A stretch of DNA of 64,000 nt from Brevundimonas sp. (GTDB lineage Bacteria > Pseudomonadota > Alphaproteobacteria > Caulobacterales > Caulobacteraceae). Positions 15,868-24,093 of this stretch are shown one piece after another (the first letter of the stretch is position 1; each line of letters opens with the position of its first letter). The stretch spans positions 248,001-312,000 of the forward strand of contig NZ_JAQSDK010000037.1 in the NCBI RefSeq assembly GCF_029945885.1, given 5' to 3'. The notes under the pieces were generated by a model. That model made no database searches. It had not been told where the DNA came from and was given only the letters and a program-made list of their open reading frames with translations. A program made the translations under genes and the position numbers.

Positions 15868-17382
15868 ATGCAAGAAACTATCCGTCGCATCCTGACCGCG
15901 CGCGTCTATGACGTCGCCATCGAGACCCCGCTCGATCCGCTGCCGCGCCTGTCCGCACGACTGGGGCGACCGGTGCGGCTCAAGCGCGAGGATCTGCAGC
16001 CGGTCTTTTCGTTCAAGATCCGGGGGGCCTGGAACAAGATCGCCGGCCTCAGTCCCGAGGCCCTGTCGCGCGGCGTCATCTGCGCCTCGGCCGGCAACCA
16101 TGCCCAGGGCGTGGCCCTGGCCGCGACCCGGCGCGGGGCCAAATCGACCATCGTCATGCCGGTGACCACCCCGGCCATCAAGGTCGCCGCCGTCCGGGCC
16201 CGGGGTGGTCAGGTCGTGCTGCACGGCGACAGTTTCGACGACGCCTATGCCGAGGCCCGCCGCCTCGAGGCCGAGACCGGCGCGGCCTTCATCCACCCGT
16301 TCGACGATCCCGAGGTGATCGCCGGCCAGGGCACGGTCGGGCTGGAGATCGTCCGCCAGCATTCGGACCCCATCGAGGCGGTCTTCGTGCCGATCGGCGG
16401 CGGCGGACTGGCGGCCGGGGTCGCCGCCATCGTCCGCTTCCTGCGCCCGGAGACGAAGATCATCGGCGTCGAACCGGTCGATGCCCCGACCATGAAGGCC
16501 GCCATCGATGCGGGCCAACTGGTCACCCTCGACCAGGTCGGCCTGTTCGCCGACGGCGTCGCCGTGCGCCGCGCCGGAACCGAGACCTTCCGCCTGTGCC
16601 GCGACCTGCTGGATGAGATCGTCCTCGTCGACACCGACGCCATCTGCGCCGCGATCAAGGACATCTTCGATGACAGCCGCGCCGTCGCCGAACCGTCCGG
16701 GGCCCTTGCCCTGGCCGGGCTCAAGACCTGGTCGGCGGCCCATCCGGGCTCCGGCTCCCTCGTCGCCGTCAACTCGGGGGCCAACGTCAATTTCGACCGT
16801 CTGCGCCACATCGCCGAACGGGCCGAGATCGGCGAGGGGGCCGAGGCCCTGCTGGCCGTGGCCATGGCCGATGACCGCGACGCCTACAGCCGCTTCCTGC
16901 GCACCCTCGACGGCCGGTCGGTCACCGAGTTCAACTACCGCTGGTCCGGTGAGGGCGTGGCCCACATCTTCGTCGGCGTGGCCCTGCGCTCCGGCCCGCA
17001 CGAGAAGGATGACCTGATCGCCGCCCTGCGCGGCGGCGGCTATGTGGTCGAGGACATGAGCGACAACGAGACCGCCAAGCTGCACGTCCGCTACATGGTC
17101 GGCGGCCGCGCCTCGGGCCTGCCGGGCGAACGCATCCTGCGCTTCCAATTTCCCGAAAGGCCGGGGGCCTTCCTCGGCTTCCTGAACAGTCTTCAGCCCG
17201 CCTGGAACCTGACCCTGTTCCACTATCGCAACCACGGCGATGATATCGGCCGGGTCCTGGCCGGCATTTCCGCCCCACCGGCTGAACTCGACGCCCTCCA
17301 CGCCGCCCTGGACCGGCTGGGCTATCCCTATGTCGATGAGACCGACAACCCGGCCACGCGGCTGTTTCTCGACGGGACCTGA
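15868..17382 (+). CDS. ilvA: Threonine ammonia-lyase, biosynthetic type
   Basis: 504 residues, the long form. The N-terminal PLP-dependent domain has Lys50 in FSFKIRGAWNKI as Schiff base lysine, SAGNHAQGVALAA, the phosphate-binding GGGGLAAG and SGANVNFDR. The C-terminal part (about 330-504) has two ACT-like modules (FNYRWSGEGVAHIFVGVAL and FQFPERPGAFLGFLNSL) that mediate isoleucine feedback in this family. Deaminates threonine to 2-oxobutyrate, the first step to isoleucine. Ends two bases before the convergent ogt gene. Confidence 0.96.
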   Translation: MQETIRRILTARVYDVAIETPLDPLPRLSARLGRPVRLKREDLQPVFSFKIRGAWNKIAGLSPEALSRGVICASAGNHAQGVALAATRRGAKSTIVMPVTTPAIKVAAVRARGGQVVLHGDSFDDAYAEARRLEAETGAAFIHPFDDPEVIAGQGTVGLEIVRQHSDPIEAVFVPIGGGGLAAGVAAIVRFLRPETKIIGVEPVDAPTMKAAIDAGQLVTLDQVGLFADGVAVRRAGTETFRLCRDLLDEIVLVDTDAICAAIKDIFDDSRAVAEPSGALALAGLKTWSAAHPGSGSLVAVNSGANVNFDRLRHIAERAEIGEGAEALLAVAMADDRDAYSRFLRTLDGRSVTEFNYRWSGEGVAHIFVGVALRSGPHEKDDLIAALRGGGYVVEDMSDNETAKLHVRYMVGGRASGLPGERILRFQFPERPGAFLGFLNSLQPAWNLTLFHYRNHGDDIGRVLAGISAPPAELDALHAALDRLGYPYVDETDNPATRLFLDGT

Positions 17383-17384
17383 GT

Positions 17385-17903
17385 TCAGGCCCGCGCCTCG
17401 TGCGCCAGCAGCCATTTCTTGCGCTCCAGCCCCCCGGCATAGCCGGTCAGGGATCCATTGGTGCCGATGACCCGGTGGCAGGGCACGATGATCCCGACCG
17501 GATTGGCGCCATTGGCCAGGCCCACGGCCCGCACTGCCTTCGGCCGGTCGATGGACGCGGCCAACTGGCCATAGCTGCGTGTCTCGCCCGCCGGGATGGC
17601 GCGCAGGGCGGCCCAGACCTGACGCTGGAATTCGGTGCCGCCGGTGCGCACCGCGATGCCGTCCAGCGCCTGCCGGTCACCGGCGAAATAGGCGGCGATG
17701 GCGGCCCGTACCGGGGCCGGACTCGCGCCCGGGCTCAGAACCACCGGCCCGTAGTGACGCGCCAGCAGCCGCAGCATACGGGGCTCATAGTCGTCGAAAT
17801 CCAGCGCCCGCACGGCCCCCTCGCCGTCGGTAACCAGCAGCACCGTCCCCACCGGGGTGGAAATCCGCTCCAGCGTCCAGTGTTCAGGCTGCCTGACGGT
17901 CAT
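17385..17903 (-). CDS. ogt: Methylated-DNA-[protein]-cysteine S-methyltransferase
   Basis: 172 residues from ATG 17903. Removes O6-alkyl groups from guanine by suicidal transfer to Cys142 in the active site IIVPCHRVIG; the DNA-binding helix RAVGLANGANPV and the tail GYAGGLERKKWLLAHE are conserved. Its start lies inside the last 20 bases of the Ada/AlkA-like gene, so the two form an alkylation-repair operon. Confidence 0.95.
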   Translation of the reverse strand: MTVRQPEHWTLERISTPVGTVLLVTDGEGAVRALDFDDYEPRMLRLLARHYGPVVLSPGASPAPVRAAIAAYFAGDRQALDGIAVRTGGTEFQRQVWAALRAIPAGETRSYGQLAASIDRPKAVRAVGLANGANPVGIIVPCHRVIGTNGSLTGYAGGLERKKWLLAHEARA

Positions 17904-18999
17904 CGGTCTTCTCCATCTGATCCAGATCGGTTTCACTGATGCCGGCGACCGCCAGGTGCAGCGCCCCATAGGCCCGCCACGGTCGCCAGCGCTGCGCCCG
18001 CCGCGTCAGGGCCGGTCCGGCCCCCGCCAGCCGGTCGCTGGGCGCGTCCTCGCCCGTGTCGATCCAGGCCCCCGGCAGCCGCAGCCCCGGCCGCTTCGCC
18101 ACCAGCGGGGCCAGCAGCGGATCGGCCGACAGGTCGCGGGCGATCGCATCCGGGTCGGCGGACAGGTCGAACACCCGCCGGACCCGGGCCAGAACCCCGG
18201 GCAGGACCTTCAGGTCTCCAGCCTCGATCGCCACCGCCAGCCGTCCGGGCCCGGTCAGGCTCACCGTCACCCGGCCCGCCGCACCGTCGACGCCCGGCGT
18301 CAGCGGTCGCGTCCAGCGCCCGTCCCCGACCGTGTCACCCCGCGCCGCCAGGGCGCCCATCAACCCGCCAAGGTCACAGGGCTCCCGGTACGACAGGCTC
18401 AGCCGCACCCCGCCGTCCGAGGGCCGTTCGGCGCGGCGGCGCAGGGCCGAGGGCGGGCGGTCGTACAGGGTCTGGAAGGTCTCGTTGAAGCGCCGCACAC
18501 TGCCGAAGCCGGCGGCATGGGCCACCTCGGCCATGGTCAGGTCGGTCTCGTGCAGCAGGGCCTTGGCCAGCAGCACCCGCCGGGTCTGGGCCACACTGAC
18601 CGGGGCCACCCCCAGATGCTGGCGGAACAGCCGCCGCAGCTGGCGCTCGCCGACCCCCAGCCGTCCGGCCAGGGCGTCGACGTCGGCCGCATCCATCGCT
18701 CCCGCCTCGATCAGGGCCAGGGCCCGGCTGACGGTGTTGGAGGTGCCGCGCCACGCGCCCAGATCGGGGGCCGTCTCGGGTCGACAGCGCAGGCAGGCGC
18801 GAAAGCCCGCCGCCTCGGCCGCCGCCGCCGTGGCCACGAAGGTCATGTTCTCACGCCGGGGCGTCCGCGCCGGACAGACCGGCCGGCAATAGATCCCGGT
18901 CGTCTTCACACAGCCGAAGAACCGCCCGTCAAAGCGAACGTCGCGCGTGACGACGGCGCGATAGCAGGCATCCTGATCGAGGGGCGGCGGCGTTTCCAT
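17884..18999 (-). CDS. Ada-type regulator fused to a truncated AlkA-like glycosylase
   Basis: 371 residues. The N-terminal Ada zinc domain has the four Cys pattern (FFGC, YCRPVC, FRACLRC) that takes methyl groups from phosphotriesters. An AraC-type DNA-binding region follows (ALAGRLGVGERQLRRLFRQH; MAEVAHAAGFGSVRRFNETF). The AlkA N-terminal domain is present (LSLSYREPCDLGGL to about 290), but the sequence passes from RPGLRLPGAW almost directly to AQRWRPWRAYGALHL, skipping roughly 100 residues that normally hold the helix-hairpin-helix. The glycosylase is therefore probably dead, while sensing and transcription activation could persist. Overlaps ogt. Confidence 0.88.
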   Translation of the reverse strand: METPPPLDQDACYRAVVTRDVRFDGRFFGCVKTTGIYCRPVCPARTPRRENMTFVATAAAAEAAGFRACLRCRPETAPDLGAWRGTSNTVSRALALIEAGAMDAADVDALAGRLGVGERQLRRLFRQHLGVAPVSVAQTRRVLLAKALLHETDLTMAEVAHAAGFGSVRRFNETFQTLYDRPPSALRRRAERPSDGGVRLSLSYREPCDLGGLMGALAARGDTVGDGRWTRPLTPGVDGAAGRVTVSLTGPGRLAVAIEAGDLKVLPGVLARVRRVFDLSADPDAIARDLSADPLLAPLVAKRPGLRLPGAWIDTGEDAPSDRLAGAGPALTRRAQRWRPWRAYGALHLAVAGISETDLDQMEKTDDRQAA

Positions 19000-19060
19000 G
19001 GCCGCAGAGTGAACCCAAGCCCCGCCCCTGTCTCGCGGTTTTCGGACATGGATGGATCAG

Positions 19061-19157
19061 GCCGCGTCGGGTCGACAGGGCGGATCCCTGTGACCGCGGC
19101 CCAAACAGAAAGCCGCGTCGGGTCGACAGGGCGGAGCCCTGTGACCGCGGCCCAAAC
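19061..19157. repeat. Tandem 46-bp palindromic repeat, two copies
   Basis: Copies at 19061-19106 and 19112-19157 differ at one base (GGATCC versus GGAGCC) and are separated by five bases. Each copy is an imperfect palindrome (GGTCGACAGGG / CCCTGTGACC within outer GCCGC / GCGGC). The pair lies between the SLC13 gene stop (19158) and the start of the Ada-like gene (18999), and may serve as terminator or as a REP-like element. Confidence 0.85.
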
Positions 19158-20933
19158 CTAAAGCGGCCAGAACAGCAGGATCAGCGGCGGACCCGCCAGC
19201 AGCACCAGCAGGCTCAGCGGCGCGCCCAGCCGGGCATAGTCACCGAAGCGATAGCCCCCGGGGCCCATGACCAGCGTATTGCACTGGTGCCCGACCGGGG
19301 TCAGGAAGTCGCACGCTGCCCCGACCGCCACCGCCATCAGGAAGGCGTCCGGCACAAAGCCCAGCCGCGTCGCCAGCGTCGCCCCGATCGGGGCCAGGAT
19401 CAGCACGGTGGCGGCATTGTTCAGGAACGGTGTCACCGCCATGGCCGCGACCATCAGGGCCGCCACCGCCGCCAGTCCGGGCATCCCCTGGAACAGCCCG
19501 CCCAGGGCATTGGCGATCAGGTCGGATCCACCGGTCGTCTGGATCGCCGCCGACACCGGAATCAGGGCTGCGATCAGGACGAGCAGCGGTCCGTCCAGCG
19601 CCTGATAGGCCTCCTTCATCTTCAGCCCGCCCAGCATCAATATGGTCACCGCCGCCCCGAAGAAGGCGGGGGCCACCGGCACGACCTGGAAGCCGACCAG
19701 CAGCATGGCCACGGTCAGGACCACCGCCGGCATGAACCGCTTGCGCACCCCGCCCAGACCGACGCTGCGCTCGGCCAGCGGCAGCAGGTCCAGCGCCCCC
19801 AGGGCCTCGGGCAGGCTGTTCTCGCTGCCCTGCAGCAGGATAATGTCGCCCTGGCGCAGCCGGGCGTTGCGCAGTCTCTGGGTCAGTGGATAGCCGGCGC
19901 GCGACACCCCCAGCAGATTGATCCCGTACTGGCCGTGCAGGTCCGAGGCCGCCAGGGTCTGGCCCAGCAGCGGCGAGTTCAGACCCACCACCGCCTCGAT
20001 CACACGGATGTCCTCGGTCGGGGCCTGGCGGGGGATCGGCCGGTGATCCCCCGCCAGGGTCAGGCCCGAACGTCTGACGAACGCATCCAGCGCCTCGGCC
20101 TCGCCGTCCAGCACGATCAGGTCACTGGCCCGCACGACCACATTGCCACGCGGCCGCGCCATGCGCCGCCCGTCCCGGATCACCGCGAGAATACGCACCG
20201 CCCCGCCCGCGCTGATCACCAGTTCGGTGACCGTCCGCTTGCCGGGGGCCCAGTCGTCGGGCACCCGCACCTCGGTCGTATAGGCATTGGTCGCCAGCGA
20301 GTCCGACAGGCTGGCCACCCGCTGCCGGTCCTTCGGCAGCAGCCGGTAGCCGAAGGCCAGAAAGGCCAGGGCGATGGCGGTCAGGGCCAGGCCGACCGGC
20401 GCATAGTCGAACATGGCGAAGGGCTGGCCCAGCATGTCCTGGCGCACCCCGGCGACGATGATATTGGGCGCGGTCCCGACCAGGGTCACCATCCCCCCGG
20501 CCATGGCCCCGAAGGCCATCGGCATCAGCAGTCGCGACGGCGAACTGCCGGTCTTGCGACTGACCGACAGGGCCACCGGCAGCATGATGGCCAGGGCCCC
20601 GACATTCTTGGTCACCATCGACAGCAGGGTCACCGCCCCGGTCAGCACCGGCACCTGGCTCTTCTCGGTCTTCAGCAGCGGCAGCAGCCGTCGCAGCGCC
20701 AGTTCGACGATGCCCGAGCGCGAGAAGGCCGCCGACACGACCAGGGCGGCGGCGATGATGATGGTGATGTCGTTGCGAAAGCCGTCGAAGGCGGCCTCGG
20801 TCGGGACCACGCCCACCACCATGCCGACGACCAGGGCCGCGAGGGCGATCAGGTCATAGCGGAACCGGCCCCAGACGAAGCCGGCGATGGTCAGTCCCAC
20901 CAGCCCGAAGGCCAGTCCCTGTTGCAGTGTCAC
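19158..20933 (-). CDS. SLC13/DASS-family permease with central TrkA-C (RCK_C) domains
   Basis: 591 residues from GTG 20933. About eleven membrane segments flank a cytoplasmic insert (about 215-385) with two RCK_C-like domains (WAPGKRTVTELVISAGG; GLNSPLLGQTLAASDLHGQYGINLLGVSR). The paired motifs VTKNVGALAIMLPVALSVS and FLNNAATVLILAPIGATLA are the duplicated Asn-containing ion/substrate sites of divalent anion:Na+ symporters. Substrate (sulfate, dicarboxylate or other anion) cannot be told from sequence. The stop is abutted by the tandem repeat. Confidence 0.88.
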   Translation of the reverse strand: MTLQQGLAFGLVGLTIAGFVWGRFRYDLIALAALVVGMVVGVVPTEAAFDGFRNDITIIIAAALVVSAAFSRSGIVELALRRLLPLLKTEKSQVPVLTGAVTLLSMVTKNVGALAIMLPVALSVSRKTGSSPSRLLMPMAFGAMAGGMVTLVGTAPNIIVAGVRQDMLGQPFAMFDYAPVGLALTAIALAFLAFGYRLLPKDRQRVASLSDSLATNAYTTEVRVPDDWAPGKRTVTELVISAGGAVRILAVIRDGRRMARPRGNVVVRASDLIVLDGEAEALDAFVRRSGLTLAGDHRPIPRQAPTEDIRVIEAVVGLNSPLLGQTLAASDLHGQYGINLLGVSRAGYPLTQRLRNARLRQGDIILLQGSENSLPEALGALDLLPLAERSVGLGGVRKRFMPAVVLTVAMLLVGFQVVPVAPAFFGAAVTILMLGGLKMKEAYQALDGPLLVLIAALIPVSAAIQTTGGSDLIANALGGLFQGMPGLAAVAALMVAAMAVTPFLNNAATVLILAPIGATLATRLGFVPDAFLMAVAVGAACDFLTPVGHQCNTLVMGPGGYRFGDYARLGAPLSLLVLLAGPPLILLFWPL

Positions 20934-20942
20934 GCCTGTGCC

Positions 20943-20976
20943 TCAGCCCCGACGGCTGGAGTGCCGCCGGGGCTGA
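20943..20976 (-). terminator. Stem-loop 3' of the HAAS-domain gene
   Basis: TCAGCCCCG (20943-20951) pairs perfectly with CGGGGCTGA (20968-20976). It lies downstream of the gene ending at 21010 and just upstream of the SLC13 start; no T-tract. Confidence 0.5.
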
Positions 20977-21009
20977 ACGCACCGCATCGATTATCGCTCC
21001 GTCGCCGGG

Positions 21010-22179
21010 TCAGCCGCGAACCAGACGCCAGGCGGCGGTCAGTATTTCCCAGATCAGGCCCAGGACGATCAGGGCCAGACCCCAGCTCAGGACCATGGCC
21101 AGATCCTGGCTCATGTCGGCCAGGCTGCGGCCGTGCAGGCCCAGCCAGGCCAGACCTTCGCGGTCCCAGATGATCGGCACATAGCCCTCGATCCGCGCAC
21201 TCTCGCCGCCCAGGGTCAGGGTGAACCAGTGACGGGCCTGAAAGATCAGTTGGGCCAGCCACAGGCCGCCCGCGGCCACGGCGATCTGCGCCACCGCCAG
21301 CAGCCGGACCGCCTGGGGCCGCAGCAGGCCGAACAGGTCGGCCGCCATCCGCGCCAGCACATAGACCAGGATGGTGGTGTGCAACGCCGCCCATATCGGG
21401 CCACCCGCGACCACAGCCTCGGCACCGTCGACACTGATCAGCGACAGGCCGGGTGCGTGGATCAGCCCGGTCCACCAGGCCGCAAACAGGCCGTTGGCAA
21501 CCAGCGACAGCAGATGCTCGCTGCCGGGCCATGCGCGTTTGCCCTGTCCCGACCAGTCGAGACCGGATCCGGACCAGGCGGACTTGCGACCGACGCTGTC
21601 CGCATCCGCGGTACCGCTGTCTTCCTTGCCCATGCCGCCGCCCATGCCGCCCATGGCCGCACGCCAGCGCGACGGGTCGGCCAGGCCGAAGGCGTCCAGA
21701 TCCTTGACCCGCCACTGGGTCAGCCATTTCGGCCTCAGGCCGTAGTGTTCGATCACCGCCGCCACCACCGTGGCCACGCCGACCAGGGTCAGGCCGCTGC
21801 CGATCAGGCCATTGATACTGTGACCCAGGGCCTGACCGAGCGCCTCCGAGCCCGCCAGAACCCGCACCAGCAGGGCCAGCGCCTGCACGGCCAGCAGGAT
21901 CAGCAGCCCCGCCTTGACCCCGAACAGCCAGTAGGGGAACAACTCGGGCCCGACCAGGGCCTGGGGGCCCTTGCGGTAGCGGCCGGCCACGACCAACGGA
22001 TGACCGATCTCGTGCAGGATGTCCTCCTGCTCGTCCCCGGTCAGGGGCCGGCCCAGCGCCTCTTCCTTCGCCTCGAACCGGCTCAGGATCAGGTCGCGCA
22101 GTTCGGCGATGATGTCGGCGCGCTCCCCGGCGGGTAGCTGCGCGGCGACGGCGTTCAGATAGCGGTCGATCATATCCAT
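21010..22179 (-). CDS. HAAS-domain membrane protein, partner of PadR regulator
   Basis: 389 residues. The first 70 residues (MDMIDRYLNAVAAQLPAGER ... DEQEDILHEIGHPLVVAGRYR) form the helical HAAS domain that is encoded next to PadR regulators across bacteria. Six or so membrane segments follow, interrupted by a Gly/Ser-rich linker (about 170-215). The PadR gene lies 31 bases upstream in the same direction. A plausible role is a membrane sensor that modulates the PadR protein; no enzymatic motif is seen. Confidence 0.82.
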   Translation of the reverse strand: MDMIDRYLNAVAAQLPAGERADIIAELRDLILSRFEAKEEALGRPLTGDEQEDILHEIGHPLVVAGRYRKGPQALVGPELFPYWLFGVKAGLLILLAVQALALLVRVLAGSEALGQALGHSINGLIGSGLTLVGVATVVAAVIEHYGLRPKWLTQWRVKDLDAFGLADPSRWRAAMGGMGGGMGKEDSGTADADSVGRKSAWSGSGLDWSGQGKRAWPGSEHLLSLVANGLFAAWWTGLIHAPGLSLISVDGAEAVVAGGPIWAALHTTILVYVLARMAADLFGLLRPQAVRLLAVAQIAVAAGGLWLAQLIFQARHWFTLTLGGESARIEGYVPIIWDREGLAWLGLHGRSLADMSQDLAMVLSWGLALIVLGLIWEILTAAWRLVRG

Positions 22180-22210
22180 GTCGGGTCCCCCGGCTTGCGG
22201 ATGTCAGTGT

Positions 22211-22540
22211 TCAGAGAATTTTTTCGAGCGAGACATTGATGCCCCGCCATTCGTCGATCAGGGCCGCCAGCATGGCCGTGCCCATCGGCGACAGGACGTA
22301 GAAGCGTTTCTTGCGCTTCTCCTCCTCGCGCCATTCGCTGCTCAGCAGCCCCTGGCTCTCCAGCCGGCGCAGCAGCGGATAGAGGGTGCTCTCCTCCATC
22401 TCCAGCCCGTCGGCGGCCAGGGCCTGGCGCAGCGTATAGCCGTAGCGTTCGGTCCTGAGGCAGGCCAGGACGGCCAGCACCAGCGAGCCGCGCCGCAGCT
22501 CCAGTCGCATCGATTCAAACAGGTCAGGATCGACGGTCAT
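22211..22540 (-). CDS. PadR family transcriptional regulator
   Basis: 109 residues from ATG 22540 (GGGGA upstream; a GTG at 22552 is possible). The winged helix is typical: RRGSLVLAVLACL, RYGYTLRQAL, EMEESTLYPLLRRLESQGLLSSEW with the wing EEEKRKKRFYVLSPMG. The AT-rich dyads immediately upstream suggest autoregulation. It heads a two-gene operon with the HAAS protein. Confidence 0.94.
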   Translation of the reverse strand: MTVDPDLFESMRLELRRGSLVLAVLACLRTERYGYTLRQALAADGLEMEESTLYPLLRRLESQGLLSSEWREEEKRKKRFYVLSPMGTAMLAALIDEWRGINVSLEKIL

Positions 22541-22565
22541 GCTGGTCCCCACTCACGTCACATAG

Positions 22566-22609
22566 TGTGTGATACACAGTGTATGCCGCATACTGTGCGA
22601 GCGAGTCAA
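22566..22609 (-). promoter_or_regulatory. PadR promoter/operator region with two dyads
   Basis: TGTGT-GAT-ACACA (22566-22578) is followed by CAGTGTATG-CCG-CATACTG (22577-22595), an almost perfect inverted repeat. On the minus strand TTGACT (22609-22604) is a good -35 and the dyads cover the -10 region, as expected for an autorepressed PadR promoter. Confidence 0.6.
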
Positions 22610-22674
22610 GTCGCTACGCCGCGCGCGCTGTGGTGACAGGAAACCCGGTGGCGGGTCGGCTCAGGCGGGCAGGC

Positions 22675-23970
22675 TCAACCCGCCTCCGCCGCCTCGCCCT
22701 GGCTGACGATCCGCGTCACCGTCAGGTCGGCGGTGACATTGCCGACGGTGCGGAAGATGTCGGGGATGACCTCGACCGCCAGCAGCAGGGGCAGCATCTC
22801 CAGCGGCACCCCCATGGCGATGCAGATCGGGGCAACACTGGCGAAGAAGCTGATCTGGCCGGGCAGGCCGACCGAGCCGATACTGATCAGTATGGCCGTC
22901 AGCATGGCCGCGCCGATCTGGCCCAGCGACGGCTCCAGCCCGAACAGATGGGCGCAATAGATGACCACGGCCAGGTTGGCGACCGGACTGGTCATCCGGA
23001 ACAGGGCGACCGCCAGCGGCAGCACGAGGCCGGCGGTCTGGCGGCTGACCTCCAGCTCGTCGACAGCGCGCTCGACCATGACCGGTAGACTGGCCAGGGA
23101 CGACTGGGTCGAAACCGCCACCACCTGGGCCGGGGCCACGGCGCGGGCAAATCTGGCCAGGCCGACCCGGCCGAACCCCACCGCCAGCGGATAGCAGAGC
23201 AGGATCATGCCGATCACGCTCAGCGACACGATGGCCACATAGTGGGCCAGGGTCCCGGCCGCCGACACACCGGCGGTCAGCCCAACCCCCATGGCCAGGG
23301 CGAACACCCCCACGGGTGCCGCCAGCAGCACCCAGCGGACGATGACGATCATCGCCTCGCTGACTGCCTCGAACAGGGTCACCAGCGGCACCTTCAGCCG
23401 GTCGGGCAACCGCGTCAGGGCAAAGCCGAAGAAGGCGGCGAACACCACCAGGCCGAGGATGGCATCCTCGGCCGCGGCCCGCAGCACATTGGACGGGGCG
23501 ATGGTCTTGACGAATTCCGAAAAGGGGGCGACCGCACCGATATTGTCCGGGGCCGGCGGAACGCCCGCCAGCAGCCGCGCCCCGCCCTCGGGATCGATCG
23601 GCCACAGGGCCAGCAGCCCATAGGCCGCCAGCACCGCATAGACACAGGCCGCCGAGATCAGCACCAGGAACCAGACCAGCGCCCGCCGCGCCAGCCGCCC
23701 GGTGTGGGCCGCGTCCGAGATCGAGGCGATACCGACCACCAGCAGGGCGAACACCAGCGGCACGATGGTCATGCGCAGGGCGTTCAGCCACAGCTGGCCG
23801 ATCGCGTCGATCATCCCCGTGGTCCCGGTCCCGCCGGGAATGCCCCGGACCTCGGCCACCGCCCCCGCCGCCAACCCCAGGGCCAGGGCCGCCAGCACCC
23901 GCACACTCAGCGACGACAGCAGGGCGCGCATACGGTTCGGCGGCGGGGCGTGAACGGGAGTCTGGGTCAT
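22675..23970 (-). CDS. Dicarboxylate/amino acid:cation symporter (SDF family)
   Basis: 431 residues, eight or more membrane segments. Family motifs are present: the re-entrant loop serine-rich STQSSLASLPVMVE, the unwound TM7 segment FRMTSPVANLAVVIYCAHLFG (MTS rather than the more usual NMDGT) and the FFASVAPICIAMGVP loop. Imports C4-dicarboxylates or acidic/neutral amino acids with Na+ or H+. Substrate cannot be fixed; the altered TM7 motif suggests it is not a standard DctA/GltP. Confidence 0.88.
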   Translation of the reverse strand: MTQTPVHAPPPNRMRALLSSLSVRVLAALALGLAAGAVAEVRGIPGGTGTTGMIDAIGQLWLNALRMTIVPLVFALLVVGIASISDAAHTGRLARRALVWFLVLISAACVYAVLAAYGLLALWPIDPEGGARLLAGVPPAPDNIGAVAPFSEFVKTIAPSNVLRAAAEDAILGLVVFAAFFGFALTRLPDRLKVPLVTLFEAVSEAMIVIVRWVLLAAPVGVFALAMGVGLTAGVSAAGTLAHYVAIVSLSVIGMILLCYPLAVGFGRVGLARFARAVAPAQVVAVSTQSSLASLPVMVERAVDELEVSRQTAGLVLPLAVALFRMTSPVANLAVVIYCAHLFGLEPSLGQIGAAMLTAILISIGSVGLPGQISFFASVAPICIAMGVPLEMLPLLLAVEVIPDIFRTVGNVTADLTVTRIVSQGEAAEAG

Positions 23971-24093
23971 GGAACGACGCTAGCGGGGCCGGGTGCCGAC
24001 GGGAACCGGAAAAGCGGGGAGCACGCCTCTTCCCGCAACCTTCCCCGCCCACTGCCGTTCTCCCGGTAACCCCGTTCACCGGAAAGACCCGCC

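Noticed and set aside
14599..17415. 938-codon open frame on the minus strand across ilvA and nadA
   Set aside because: Antisense to ilvA and out of frame with nadA; no motif; both real genes are clear.
17857..19161. Plus-strand frame with repeated GRVGSTGR-like ends
   Set aside because: The repeats are only translation of the 46-bp tandem palindrome; the frame is antisense to ogt and the Ada-like gene.
24002..24027. GGAAC before the gene at 24094 as a possible EcfG promoter
   Set aside because: No CGTT at 16-18 bases downstream.
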